Both the position numbers and the translations under genes were made by a program. 64,000 nt of DNA, taken from NCBI GenBank assembly GCA_910578085.1, contig CAJTPM010000010.1:1-64000 (forward strand). Direction: 5' to 3'. The notes under the pieces are model-generated. The model saw only the letters and a list, made by a program, of their open reading frames with translations, ran no database searches and had not been told where the DNA came from. The DNA comes from an uncultured Lachnospiraceae bacterium. Its GTDB lineage: Bacteria; Bacillota; Clostridia; Lachnospirales; Lachnospiraceae. Of the stretch, positions 16,617-25,937 are shown one piece after another; the stretch's first letter is position 1, and the number at the start of each line of letters is the position of its first letter.

Positions 16617-17477
16617 ATGCAGAAATTTATAAAAAATCTGGAAAAAAAGTTTGGCAGGTATGCGATACCGGATCTGATCAATTACTTTGTGATATTTTAT
16701 GTGGCATCCACGATCATCAGTCTGTTTCTGCCGGGAATTTACTACAATTTTCTGGCGCTTGATTTTGTGAAGATAGGACATGGACAGATCTGGCGGCTTG
16801 TCACGTTTATCCTGGCGCCGGAAAATCTATGGATAAAGGGGGATAACTTTGCGACCGGAACGAATATTTTCTTTTTCGTGATCCTGGTGCACATGTATTA
16901 TCTGTTTGGACGTTCCCTGGAAAGGGTATGGGGTTCTTTCCGGTTTAATCTGTATTTTATCGGCGGTATCATTCTGACGGTGGTGGCGGAGTTTATTCTG
17001 TTTATTACAACAGGGCAGAGTGCTTACTACGGCGGTATGAACTATGTTTATCAGTCCATGTTCTTTGCCTTCTGCGTGCTGTTTCCGGAAGAACAGTTTC
17101 TGATCTGGTTTGTATTCCCGGTGAAAGCAAAGATATTAGCGGTGCTGGACGGCATTCTGATGGTGGTCATGCTTTTCCAATATCTGCAGGATGGAGATTT
17201 TGGCCGCGCATTGGCGCTTGTGGTGGCTATGCTGAACTTCCTGGTTTTCTTCTATGCCTATAAAGGGCTCGACAGATTCAGCCCGAGGCAGATGAAGCGG
17301 AGAAAAGAATTCAAACGCCAGACCATGCGTCCCCAGGGCGTGACAAAGCATCAATGTGCGATCTGCGGCAGGAACGAGATGACTAATCCGGAACTTTCCT
17401 TCCGCTTCTGTTCCAAGTGCAACGGGAACTATGAATATTGTGAAGAGCATCTTTATACGCATCAGCATGTGAGATAG
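16617..17477 (+). CDS. rhomboid-like membrane protein lacking catalytic serine
   Basis: 286 aa polytopic membrane protein with a rhomboid-like fold: YYLFGRSLERVWGSFRFNLYFI corresponds to the loop and TM region before the active site (given in two parts, YYLFGRSLERVW and GSFRFNLYFI). The position of the catalytic Gly-x-Ser-Gly reads YGGMNYVYQS, so the serine is missing. The following CVLFPEEQFLIWFVFPVKA is conserved rhomboid structure. The C-terminal 40 residues form a zinc ribbon (CAICGR ... CSKCNGNYEYCEEH). Likely an inactive rhomboid relative (pseudoprotease), perhaps a membrane chaperone or adaptor. The second in-frame ATG is chosen for its spacing to GAGGG. Confidence 0.75.
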   Translation: MQKFIKNLEKKFGRYAIPDLINYFVIFYVASTIISLFLPGIYYNFLALDFVKIGHGQIWRLVTFILAPENLWIKGDNFATGTNIFFFVILVHMYYLFGRSLERVWGSFRFNLYFIGGIILTVVAEFILFITTGQSAYYGGMNYVYQSMFFAFCVLFPEEQFLIWFVFPVKAKILAVLDGILMVVMLFQYLQDGDFGRALALVVAMLNFLVFFYAYKGLDRFSPRQMKRRKEFKRQTMRPQGVTKHQCAICGRNEMTNPELSFRFCSKCNGNYEYCEEHLYTHQHVR

Positions 17478-17608
17478 GGCATCAGTCAGTTTTTCAGCAT
17501 TCATCAGGCAGGAGAAATCATATCCTGTTCAGATGTGCTTTCCGCTGGCCTTTGAAAAACAGAGCTGAGGAAAACGTAGCAGACGCAGTATGAGGAGAAA
17601 AGTAAGCA

Positions 17609-18382
17609 GTGGACAGAGAGATTTTATTTGCGAAAACGCTGGAAAAAGTAAAAAAACAGGGAATTATGCAGGGAAACCGCATCGGTAAGGATGAGGTGCG
17701 GGAGGCTTTCAGGGAGCTTGCACTGGAAGAGGATCAGCTTGCGCTTGTCTACGATTATCTGGAAAAGCATCATATTGAAGTAAATGAAAAGCTTGGGGAA
17801 CGATCTGCGGACAATTTCCCGGAGAGTTCTGTTTCCTGGGAGACTTTGACGGAGGAAGAGACGGATTATCTGCAGGAGTATGTGCGGTTGTTGGAAGAGA
17901 TTCCGGTACTTTCCGGAGGAGAGAGGGAAGCTCTGTTTTTATCCGCCATGGCTGGCGAAGTGTCGGCCCAGAGGAAGCTGACGGAGGTTTTTCTGCCGCA
18001 GGTGCCGGATATGGCAAAGATCTACGCCGGACAGGGCGTCTATCTGGAGGATCTGATCGGGCAGGGCAATATGGCGTTAAGCGAGGGCGTCTCCATGCTG
18101 GGAGCGGCGGAAAACGCGCAGGATGCGGAGGGAATGTTAGCCTGGTTTATTATGGATGCGATGGAGAAGCTGATTGCGGAAGGGCAGGATAACCGGAACG
18201 CCGACAGGAAACTAGAGGACAGGGTAAATGAGATCGCAAAGCAGGCGAGGGAGCTGGCGGAGGATCTGCGGCGCAAGGTGACGGTAAAAGAACTGGCGCA
18301 GGAGACCGGGATTCCGGAGGAGGAGATCAGGGATGTGTACCGCATCAGCGGCTATGTGATAGAGGATCTGGAAGACAGGTAG
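17609..18382 (+). CDS. sigma-70-like protein lacking region 4
   Basis: 257 aa. Residues 1-65 resemble sigma region 1.1 (DEVREAFRELALEEDQLALVY, then YLEKHHIEV). Residues about 85-190 match region 1.2/2 (KLTEVFLPQVPDMAKIYAGQ, then LEDLIGQGNMAL, core-binding features of RpoD). Residues about 205-250 match region 3 (VTVKELAQETGIPEEEI). The -10 recognition helix is poor (AWFIMDAMEKLI in place of the WWIRQAI motif) and region 4, which binds -35, is absent. It may bind core RNA polymerase without classic promoter recognition, as a modulator. GTG start with AGGAG 11 nt upstream. Confidence 0.7.
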   Translation: MDREILFAKTLEKVKKQGIMQGNRIGKDEVREAFRELALEEDQLALVYDYLEKHHIEVNEKLGERSADNFPESSVSWETLTEEETDYLQEYVRLLEEIPVLSGGEREALFLSAMAGEVSAQRKLTEVFLPQVPDMAKIYAGQGVYLEDLIGQGNMALSEGVSMLGAAENAQDAEGMLAWFIMDAMEKLIAEGQDNRNADRKLEDRVNEIAKQARELAEDLRRKVTVKELAQETGIPEEEIRDVYRISGYVIEDLEDR

Positions 18383-18460
18383 AGTGAAGAAGACATAAAA
18401 GACAAAAGGAGAACCGTCAGCTGTGAAGGCAATTACGGAACGGACGGAAAAGGTTAGCAT

Positions 18461-18949
18461 ATGTCATTTGAGTCATTAAAGAATAAGATAGCCGATAGCA
18501 GAAAAAAGAGCGGAAACAGAAAGAACACCCCTGCGGTCTATGAAGATTTTAAATATATGCTGCAGGATGTGAACCGCATTTATATCGGAGCGAAATATAC
18601 TTACAGGGAACTGATAGAAAATCCAGAGACGGCTTTCAAATTCAAGTCGGTGATCGAACATTATCTGTTAAAGGAGACAGATCCTGACACAACCATTGAG
18701 AGTGATTTTTATTATATGACACCGGAGAGTTTTTCTTACAGAACTTATGAACAGCTCAAAGTGAAGCTGAAGATCAGTATTCTGACAGACAGAAAGGGAA
18801 AACAGGGGAAGACGGATAGAGTGTACAAAGAGCAGACAGTCTCTCTGCAGGAGTTCGCAGGCATCCCGCTTGCGCGGAAAAAGAGGGATGGAATTGTCGT
18901 ACAGGAGTTGATTTTGTCGAAACTTGCGATCGTTTCTTTTGTTATTTGA
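18461..18949 (+). CDS. hypothetical protein, 162 aa
   Basis: Not recognised. Mixed alpha/beta soluble protein with a Lys/Arg-rich N-terminus (SRKKSGNRKNTP), a Tyr-rich centre (DFYYMTPESFSYRTYEQLKV) and a beta-like C-terminus. No signal peptide or membrane segment. It follows the sigma-like gene by 78 bp in the same direction and ends before a terminator, so the two may be co-transcribed. Confidence 0.6.
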   Translation: MSFESLKNKIADSRKKSGNRKNTPAVYEDFKYMLQDVNRIYIGAKYTYRELIENPETAFKFKSVIEHYLLKETDPDTTIESDFYYMTPESFSYRTYEQLKVKLKISILTDRKGKQGKTDRVYKEQTVSLQEFAGIPLARKKRDGIVVQELILSKLAIVSFVI

Positions 18950-19066
18950 GAAGAAAAAGCTTGATAAATGTCGAGAAATTTGGTATTGTATGAATAGCGG
19001 GAGGGAAACGTCAAAAAAGTGAACTTCCTGCGATACCTGAAAATGGTAAAATTCCCCTTTTACACT

Positions 19067-19106
19067 GAACAGGTTAGGGTTTATGCCCTGCCTGTTCTTT
19101 TATTTT
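19067..19106 (+). terminator. Rho-independent terminator
   Basis: GAACAGG / CCTGTTC stem with an inner AGGG / CCCT pair, followed by TTTTATTTT. It closes the sigma-like transcription unit. Confidence 0.75.
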
Positions 19107-19232
19107 GCGAAAACAGACTCCGATGCATGATAATGGGTTACAGTGTGATATATTTGAAAATGAAGCTTTAAAAAGATGAAAATTGTGGTAAGATAGTAAA
19201 AGGCAGAAAATCAAATCAGACGGAGGTTTTGG

Positions 19233-22148
19233 ATGAAGAATTATAATGGCTATGAGACGATAGAGGAAAGGGAAATTGGAGAGTTAAATTCGAAGGGGAC
19301 ATTGCTTCGACATGAGAAAACCGGGGCCAGGGTGATCCTGATGGAAAATGAGGAGGAGAATAAGGTATTTTATATCGGGTTTCGGACTCCTTCGGTGGAT
19401 TCCACCGGTGCGGCTCATATTGTGGAACATACGGTGCTGTGCGGTTCGGAACATTTTCCGGTGAAGGATCCCTTTATTGAGCTGGCGAAGGGGAGTCTGA
19501 ATACGTTTCTCAATGCCATGACCTATCCGGATAAGACGGTCTATCCGGTGGCCAGCTGTAATAATAAGGATTTTCAGAATCTGATGCATGTCTATCTGGA
19601 CGCCGTGTTTCATCCGAATATTTACAGAGAGGAGAAGATCTTCAGACAGGAGGGCTGGCACTATGAGATGGAAGATGCGGAGGATGATCTGACGCTCAAC
19701 GGTGTGGTTTATAATGAGATGAAGGGAGCTTTTTCCTCTTCTGATGATGTGCTGGAGCGGGAGATTTTAAACGCCCTGTTTCCGGAGACTTCCTACAGTT
19801 TTGAGTCCGGCGGGGATCCGGAGGTGATCCCGGAGCTGACTTATGAGAAGTTTTTAGATTTCCATAGAAGATATTATCATCCTTCCAACAGCTATATTTA
19901 TCTGTACGGCAATATGGATATGGCGGAGAAGCTGGAGTTTATCGACAGGGAATACCTCGGAAAGTTTGAGAAGCAGGCTGTGGACTCCGAGGTAAAACTG
20001 CAACCCTCTTTTCCTGAGATGAAAGAAATTCAGAAAAGTTATCCGATCTCTGAGGGGGAATCGGAGGAAAACAATACCTATCTTTCTGTCAGCAAGGCAG
20101 TGGGCAGTGTTCTTGACAGGGAGCTGTATGTGGCTTTCCAGATTCTGGACTACGCGCTGTGCAGCGCGCCCGGCGCGCCTTTAAAGCAGGCGATGATCGA
20201 TGCAGGGATCGGGACGGATGTGTACAGTATTTTTGACGACGGCGTCAGACAGCCTTATTTTTCTGTCATAGCAAAAAATGCAGATCTGCAACAAAAGGAG
20301 GCCTTTCTTGACACTTACAGACAGATCCTTACAAAGCTTGTAAAGGAGGGAATTGACAGAAAGGCTTTATATGCAGGGTTAAATCATTTTGAGTTCAAGC
20401 ACAGGGAGGCAGATTTCGGATCTTACCCCAGGGGATTGATGTATGGACTGCAGATGCTTGATTCCTGGCTCTATGACGACGGGAAACCTTTTATTCATGT
20501 GGAGGCAAATGAAACCTACGCCGGCCTCAGAGAAAAAATTGAGGAGGGCTATTTTGAGAAGCTGATAAGGGACTGCCTGTTAGATAATGAGCATGGGGCT
20601 GTGGTGGTGTTAGTGCCCGAAAAGGGCCTGACGGCAAAACGGGAGAAAGAACTTGCGGAGAAGTTACAGCAGTATAAGGAAACCCTTTCCGGGGAGGAGA
20701 TCGATGTTATCGTGGCTGATACGGAAGCCCTGAAAGCCTATCAGGAGGAGGGCGATACGCCGGAAGCGTTATCCTGTATCCCCCATCTGACCAGGGAGGA
20801 TATTAAAAAGGAAGCGGAGAGCTATGTGAATGAACTGCGCCGCGCGGCGGGGATTCCAGTTCTGTACCATGATGTGTTTACCAACGGGATCGGGTATCTG
20901 AGGCTCAGCTTTGACTGCAGCCATGTGCCGGAAGAACTGTTCCCCTATCTGGGACTTTTAAAGACCATGCTGGGACTTATGGATACGGAGAGTTACAGTT
21001 ACGGCGAACTGTTTCATGAGATCAATATCGAGACAGGCGGTATGACCTTTGTGACGAACACGTTTACGAAAGCGGATCTGTCGGATTATACGGTGCGGTT
21101 CGATCTGAAGGCAAAGGTGCTTTTTGAGAAGCTGCCGGAGGCGTTCAGGCTGGCGTTGATTATGATGAAAGAGACAAAGTGGGCGGATGATAAGCGGTTA
21201 AAGGAACTGCTTGAGGAAACCAAATCCAGAATGCAGTCGGCCATGCTGGAGGCGGGCCATACGGTTTCGGCGCTGCGGGCCCTCTCCTATATCTCCAGCG
21301 CCGCTACATGCAATGAGCAGATCACCGGTGTGACGCAGTACAGACTCGTGGCGGATCTGGCGGAACATTTCGAGGAGCGGAAAAGAGAGCTTGTGATAAA
21401 TATGAACAGGCTTGTCAGGATTTTATTCCGGGCGGAAAATCTGCTGGTGGATTATACGGCGTCGAAGGAAGGGTGTGAGAGGCTGTCGGAACTGGTGGCG
21501 GAGTTTAAGGAGAACCTGTACGCGGGGGCCTGCGATGCAGCGAAGGAAAAATACTGTCCTGTGCCGGAAAAAAAGAACGAGGGTTTTCTGACCGCATCCC
21601 AGGTGCAGTATGTGTGCCGGGCAGGGAACTTTGTCAAAAAAGGCTTCTCCTATACCGGAGCGTTGAAGGTGTTGCGGGTGATGATGAACTATGATTATCT
21701 CTGGAATAATGTCCGCGTCAAAGGGGGAGCCTACGGCTGCATGTGCAGCTTCGGCAAGAGCGGTGAGAGCTATTTTGTCTCCTATAGAGATCCCAATCTG
21801 GAAAAGACGGTGGCGGTGTACGAGGCTGCGGCAGATTATATCGAGAACTGGCAGGGGGATGAGGAGGAGCTGACACAGTATCTGATCGGCGCCATCAGCG
21901 AACTGGATACGCCGAAAACGCCTCAGGATAAGGGAACCTTTTCTCTGGGCGGCTATCTGACCGGGCTTTCGGAGGAAAAACTGCAGCAGGAACGGGATGA
22001 GATATTGTCGGTGACGGTGGAGACGATCCGGTCCCTGGGAGAGCATATCAGAGCATTTTTGTCGGATGACTGCCTTTGCGTGCTGGGCAGAGAGGATAAA
22101 ATAAAACAGGCGGAAGGGTTCGGGGAAAAAGAGCAGTTGTTTTCCTGA
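19233..22148 (+). CDS. M16C-family metalloprotease (presequence protease-like)
   Basis: 971 aa zinc protease of the insulinase superfamily, PreP/falcilysin-like M16C subfamily, whose members degrade peptides in an enclosed chamber. The inverted zinc motif HxxEH is visible as HIVEH (about 67-71), followed by FIELAKGSLNTFLNAMTYPD and, about 80 residues on, the downstream glutamate region NGVVYNEMKGAFSS. Four-domain length and the C-terminal half without a zinc site fit the family. No signal peptide, so cytosolic. GGAGG lies 9 nt upstream of the start. Confidence 0.9.
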   Translation: MKNYNGYETIEEREIGELNSKGTLLRHEKTGARVILMENEEENKVFYIGFRTPSVDSTGAAHIVEHTVLCGSEHFPVKDPFIELAKGSLNTFLNAMTYPDKTVYPVASCNNKDFQNLMHVYLDAVFHPNIYREEKIFRQEGWHYEMEDAEDDLTLNGVVYNEMKGAFSSSDDVLEREILNALFPETSYSFESGGDPEVIPELTYEKFLDFHRRYYHPSNSYIYLYGNMDMAEKLEFIDREYLGKFEKQAVDSEVKLQPSFPEMKEIQKSYPISEGESEENNTYLSVSKAVGSVLDRELYVAFQILDYALCSAPGAPLKQAMIDAGIGTDVYSIFDDGVRQPYFSVIAKNADLQQKEAFLDTYRQILTKLVKEGIDRKALYAGLNHFEFKHREADFGSYPRGLMYGLQMLDSWLYDDGKPFIHVEANETYAGLREKIEEGYFEKLIRDCLLDNEHGAVVVLVPEKGLTAKREKELAEKLQQYKETLSGEEIDVIVADTEALKAYQEEGDTPEALSCIPHLTREDIKKEAESYVNELRRAAGIPVLYHDVFTNGIGYLRLSFDCSHVPEELFPYLGLLKTMLGLMDTESYSYGELFHEINIETGGMTFVTNTFTKADLSDYTVRFDLKAKVLFEKLPEAFRLALIMMKETKWADDKRLKELLEETKSRMQSAMLEAGHTVSALRALSYISSAATCNEQITGVTQYRLVADLAEHFEERKRELVINMNRLVRILFRAENLLVDYTASKEGCERLSELVAEFKENLYAGACDAAKEKYCPVPEKKNEGFLTASQVQYVCRAGNFVKKGFSYTGALKVLRVMMNYDYLWNNVRVKGGAYGCMCSFGKSGESYFVSYRDPNLEKTVAVYEAAADYIENWQGDEEELTQYLIGAISELDTPKTPQDKGTFSLGGYLTGLSEEKLQQERDEILSVTVETIRSLGEHIRAFLSDDCLCVLGREDKIKQAEGFGEKEQLFS

Positions 22149-22206
22149 TTTTTGAGTGGAAGCGGACGCTGATGGACTTCAATTTAGGAAAAATGGGAGG
22201 AATATT

Positions 22207-23433
22207 ATGGGAAAACGGAAAAGTTTGAATTTGGTGGTAGCGGTCGTGATAGCGAGTGTGCTGGCGGGCTGCGGGAGCAGCAAGGGGATGATGAATGAGA
22301 CGGCGGCTTATGAAGTTGCGGCGGAGGCGCCGGCGGCTGCGATGGAGGAGTATCTCTATGATGTCGGTTACGATACTGCGGCGGAGGTGTCGGCCGAGAT
22401 GCCGGAGGAAGCTGTGGCGCAGGAGTTTGATGCGGAGGCCGGAGCAGGGGAAGCAAAGAATCAGGCTCAGGAGCTGCCGGAAAACCAGCAGGCCGGGCGG
22501 AAGTTGATTACGACCATGACGCTGTCGGCGGAGACCGAGCATTTTGATGCGCTGATGGGGAATCTGGAAAGGCAGATTGCAGAACTCGGCGGCTATATTG
22601 AAAACAGCGATCAGTGGAATGGCTCGGTAGATTATTACGGCAATCGGATCAATGACAGGAGCGCCTCGCTGACGGTCAGGATCCCGATGGAAAAGCTGGA
22701 CGGTTTTCTGTCCTTGATGGAGGAGAACAGTAATATCACAAATAAGTCTAAGAATGTGGAGGATGTAACTCTTGCCTATGTGGATTTGGAGAGCCATAAA
22801 AAGGCGCTTCTGACAGCGGAGGAGCGGTTGCTTGAACTGTTGGAGAAGGCAGAGACCGTGGAGGATCTGATCGCGATAGAGGAGAAGCTGACGGATGTCC
22901 GGTATCAGCTGGAGAGTATGGAATCCCAGCTGCGTACATACGATAATAAGATCAACTACAGTACGGTGTACCTGAACATTCAGGAGGTGACCAGGCTGAC
23001 GCCGGTGGAAGCGCCCACTACCTGGAGCAGGATAAGGAACGGCTTTTCCGAAAACCTGTACAATTTGGGCGAGGGTATCAAAGATTTCTTTATCGGAGTT
23101 GTGATCAATATTCCATATATTGTGATGTGGATCATTATTCTGGGGATCGGGGCATTTATCGGGTTCCTGGCGGTAAAGCATGATAAAAAGAAAAAGGAAA
23201 AGAGACAAAAAGAGAGGCAGCAGACGGAAGGTAATGAAGCGGCAGCACCGGAAGAAGCGGAAGGCCCATTGCCCTATGGTGTGAAGAAAGGCAGCATGCC
23301 GTCCGCCGGAAGATGGAAAAAGAGAGGCAGAGCGTCTGTACCGGAAACGGGGCATGGGAAGCCGGAAACAGCGGAAACAAAGCAGGGGTATGAGGAGCCG
23401 GATAAGGAAAAGGCAGAATCGGCTAAAGAATAG
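22207..23433 (+). CDS. DUF4349 lipoprotein with C-terminal membrane anchor
   Basis: 408 aa. Lipobox VLAGCG (Cys about 20) after a short signal peptide. An Ala/Glu-rich linker follows, then the DUF4349 domain at about 98-310: RKLITTMTLSAETEHFD at its start, a long coiled coil (EERLLELLEKAETVEDLIAI) and YSTVYLNIQE at its end. A TM helix lies at about 297-322, then a highly charged cytoplasmic tail of about 80 residues. GGGAGG lies directly upstream. DUF4349 proteins are widespread in Gram-positives; the molecular role is unknown. Confidence 0.85.
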   Translation: MGKRKSLNLVVAVVIASVLAGCGSSKGMMNETAAYEVAAEAPAAAMEEYLYDVGYDTAAEVSAEMPEEAVAQEFDAEAGAGEAKNQAQELPENQQAGRKLITTMTLSAETEHFDALMGNLERQIAELGGYIENSDQWNGSVDYYGNRINDRSASLTVRIPMEKLDGFLSLMEENSNITNKSKNVEDVTLAYVDLESHKKALLTAEERLLELLEKAETVEDLIAIEEKLTDVRYQLESMESQLRTYDNKINYSTVYLNIQEVTRLTPVEAPTTWSRIRNGFSENLYNLGEGIKDFFIGVVINIPYIVMWIIILGIGAFIGFLAVKHDKKKKEKRQKERQQTEGNEAAAPEEAEGPLPYGVKKGSMPSAGRWKKRGRASVPETGHGKPETAETKQGYEEPDKEKAESAKE

Positions 23434-23463
23434 CTGGAAGAAAGGTAAAGAGGAAAAGATAGA

Positions 23464-24381
23464 ATGATAACAGGCAGTGATGCAGGCAGAAAGGCCGGTT
23501 TTGCCGCTTTGATCGGCAGGCCGAATGTGGGAAAATCCACATTGATGAATAAGCTGATCGGGATGAAGATTGCGATCACCTCAAAGAAGCCCCAGACCAC
23601 GAGAAACCGTATTCAGACGGTCTACAATGATGAGAGAGGACAGATCGTATTTTTAGATACGCCGGGAATCCATAAGGCAAAAAACAGGCTGGGAGATTAT
23701 ATGGTGGCGGCGGCAGAACGCACCCTGAAGGATGTGGATGTAGTGCTCTGGCTGGTGGAGCCTGCGACTTTTATCGGGGCAGGAGAGCAGCATATTATTG
23801 AAGAGCTGAAGAAAATAAACACCCCGGTTATCATCGTGATCAACAAGACAGATACGGTGAAAAAAGAAGAACTGTTGGCTGTTATCGATGCGTACCACAA
23901 AGAACTTTCGGAGGCGGAGATCGTACCGGTTTCCGCCCTGAAAGGAGATAATACGGAGGATCTGGTGCAGACGATCTTTAAGTATCTGCCCTATGGAGAG
24001 CCTTTTTATGACGAGGATACAGTGACGGATCAGCCGGAGAGGCAGCTGGTGGCGGAGTTGGTCAGGGAGAAGGCGCTGCGTCTTCTGGAGGAGGAGATTC
24101 CCCACGGTATTGCAGTGACCATAGAAAGTATGAAGTACCGCAGAAAGATCTGCGATATTGAGGCGACGATCATCTGCGAAAAGGAATCGCACAAAGGGAT
24201 CATTATCGGAAAACAGGGCAGCATGTTAAAAAAGATCGGCGCTTCCGCACGGGCGGATATTGAGAAGATGTTATATCAGAAAGTGAATTTACAGCTTTGG
24301 GTGAAGGTGCGAAAAGACTGGAGGGACAGCGATATTCTGTTGAAAAATTTCGGGTACAATGCGAAGGAAGAATCCATGTAA
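23464..24381 (+). CDS. era: GTPase Era
   Basis: 305 aa Ras-like GTPase that binds 16S rRNA and is needed for 30S maturation. G1 GRPNVGKST (about 19-27), the TTRNRIQ G2 stretch, G3 DTPGI, G4 NKTD and G5 SALKG are visible. The C-terminal KH domain includes GIIIGKQGSMLKKIG. It stands with a yqzL-like gene and recO, a conserved Firmicutes order. The 85 bp tandem repeats begin 5 bp after its stop. Confidence 0.95.
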   Translation: MITGSDAGRKAGFAALIGRPNVGKSTLMNKLIGMKIAITSKKPQTTRNRIQTVYNDERGQIVFLDTPGIHKAKNRLGDYMVAAAERTLKDVDVVLWLVEPATFIGAGEQHIIEELKKINTPVIIVINKTDTVKKEELLAVIDAYHKELSEAEIVPVSALKGDNTEDLVQTIFKYLPYGEPFYDEDTVTDQPERQLVAELVREKALRLLEEEIPHGIAVTIESMKYRRKICDIEATIICEKESHKGIIIGKQGSMLKKIGASARADIEKMLYQKVNLQLWVKVRKDWRDSDILLKNFGYNAKEESM

Positions 24382-24385
24382 CGGA

Positions 24386-24680
24386 TGTGCATCGCGAAGC
24401 GTACCATGTCTGTAAAACAGACATAGTGCAATATATAGATATTGTACAAATCAGCGCCGAGCGGAGCGAGTGTGCATCGCGAAGCGTACCATGTCTGTAA
24501 AACAGACATAGTGCAATATATAGATATTGTACAAACCAGCGCCGAGCGGAGCGAGTGTGCATCGCGAAGCGTACCATGTCTGTAAAACAGACATAGTGCA
24601 ATATATAGATATTGTACAAACCAGCGCCGAGCGGAGCGAGTGTGCATCGCGAAGCGTACCATGTCTGTAAAACAGACATG
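24386..24680 (+). repeat. 85 bp tandem repeat array, 3.5 copies
   Basis: Units start TGTGCATCGCGAAGCG at 24386, 24471, 24556 and 24641; the last is cut after 40 bp. Copies differ at very few positions (AAATCAGC in copy 1, AAACCAGC after). Each contains the hairpin ATGTCTGT-AAA-ACAGACAT and a second small dyad (CAATAT / ATATTG). In the last copy the first hairpin extends to 11 bp (ACC...GGT). All three minus-strand frames are open because the unit has no stop, so the antisense frames are not genes. Confidence 0.9.
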
Positions 24681-24796
24681 GTATCTTCTGGACATAGAAT
24701 AAGAAGCGGGAAAACTGCAAATCCTATACTTCATAGACAAAAGAAACATCCGGAGTATTTTTCGGATGTTTTCGACAGATGAGGAGGACTTGCAGT

Positions 24797-24967
24797 ATGT
24801 TGAATGAGCAGGATGAGGAAGAGACGAAGAAGTGGGACAGATTCTGGTTCAGCGGAAGCGTGGAGGATTATCTTTGTTATAAAAGCTGTCATCGGGAAGA
24901 AGAGAAAGAAGCATACTGTAAGAACAAGGGCAGAAAGCTTTCAACTGAGCGGGAAACTTTTACCTGA
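24797..24967 (+). CDS. YqzL-like small protein
   Basis: 56 aa, between era and recO exactly where Bacillus carries yqzL. The core WFSGSVEDYLCYKS resembles the YqzL pattern (short segment, then G-x-(I/V)-E-x-Y-L-x-Y-K). The C-terminal half is charged and longer than in Bacillus. The start is at ATG 24797, with GAGGAGG 9 nt upstream. YqzL function is unknown. The assignment rests on synteny plus this short motif. Confidence 0.7.
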   Translation: MLNEQDEEETKKWDRFWFSGSVEDYLCYKSCHREEEKEAYCKNKGRKLSTERETFT

Positions 24968-25045
24968 TGCCAGGCGGGAAAAGTTTGCGCCGCAGCATGA
25001 AAGCAGGAAGCAGGGCACGGGAGCCGGAAAGGATGGGCGGCGTTC

Positions 25046-25702
25046 ATGCAGGATTTTTTGCATGTGACAGGAATGGTATTAAAATCCATTCCCGTCGGAG
25101 AATATGACAGGGCGGTGACGATCCTGACCACAGGAAAGGGAAAGATCTCCGCTTTTGCCAGAAACGCGAGAAAACAGAATAATCGTTTTATGGCGGCTGT
25201 CAGCCCTTTTTGTTTCGGTACCTTCAAACTCTACGCAGGCAGAAATTCCTACACGATGGCAGAAGCGGAGATTTCCAATTATTTTGAAAAGCTGCGGGAA
25301 GATCTGGAGGGCGCCTGTTACGGTATGTATTTTCTGGAAGTGGCGGACTTTTATACGAGAGAGAACAATGACGATGCGGAGATGTTGAAATTGTTATATC
25401 AGTCTCTCAGGGCATTGTTACATAAAAATCTGGATAATAGGCTGGTACGGTTAGTCTTTGAGTGCAAGGCGATGGCGGTGAACGGAGAATTCCCGGGGGT
25501 GCCGGGAGATATGGAACTGTCGGAGTCGGCGGCCTATACGCTTAAATTCATAGCAGATACGCCGGCGGAAAAACTGTATACTTTTACAGTGACGCAGAGT
25601 GTTCTCACGGAACTGCAGGCAGTGTCGGAAAAATATCGGGAAAGAATATGGGGACATCATTTCAGGAGCCTGGAGATGCTTGATTTACTGCCTGTAAAAT
25701 AG
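25046..25702 (+). CDS. recO: DNA repair protein RecO
   Basis: 218 aa, somewhat short for RecO (usually about 240-250). The N-terminal OB fold is clear: VTGMVLKSIPVGEYDRAVTI, then GKISAFARNARK, and FCFGTFKLYAG. The C-terminal helical domain lacks the Cys zinc-finger found in many homologs; the expected place reads GEFPGVPGDMELSESAAY. RecO loads RecA on SSB-coated DNA with RecR. Its last codons overlap the terminator stem. Confidence 0.88.
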   Translation: MQDFLHVTGMVLKSIPVGEYDRAVTILTTGKGKISAFARNARKQNNRFMAAVSPFCFGTFKLYAGRNSYTMAEAEISNYFEKLREDLEGACYGMYFLEVADFYTRENNDDAEMLKLLYQSLRALLHKNLDNRLVRLVFECKAMAVNGEFPGVPGDMELSESAAYTLKFIADTPAEKLYTFTVTQSVLTELQAVSEKYRERIWGHHFRSLEMLDLLPVK

Positions 25703-25725
25703 TGTTTTTCAGGCAGTAAATTTTT
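25683..25725 (+). terminator. terminator overlapping recO stop
   Basis: ATTTACTGCCTG / CAGGCAGTAAAT forms a 12 bp perfect stem followed by TTTTT. The left arm encodes the last residues of RecO. Confidence 0.85.
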
Positions 25726-25892
25726 ACCTGAAAATGGTTGATTATCTCAAAAAAGCCTTGATTTACGGGCATACAAGCAGGATTTCAAGCTGAATTTACT
25801 ACCAATTTACTACTTTTGAGGGAAAGAGCCTTGATATGCCGCCCGGAACCCTGCAAGCCCAGCCACCAGCACACAGCATTGAGAAAGAATAA

Positions 25893-25937
25893 ATGAAAAC
25901 TGAATACGACGCAGACGCGGCGTTTCTCTATCCCTAA
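25893..25937 (+). CDS. putative leader peptide of element remnant, 14 aa
   Basis: ATG to TAA encodes MKTEYDADAAFLYP. Its last codons form the left arm of the terminator at 25917-25966, a layout typical of transcription attenuation by a translated leader. The SD is weak. Recorded as a candidate only. Confidence 0.35.
   Translation: MKTEYDADAAFLYP

Noticed and set aside
22048-23355. Long minus-strand frame opposite the DUF4349 gene
   Set aside because: It is the antisense of a clear coding gene, rich in Arg/His/Pro, without RBS or known domain.
24386-24680. CRISPR array
   Set aside because: Repeats are contiguous with no unique spacers and no cas genes nearby.
24203-24749. Minus-strand frames across the 85 bp repeats
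   Set aside because: All three frames are open only because the repeat unit lacks stops; the unit is not a multiple of three and no RBS exists.
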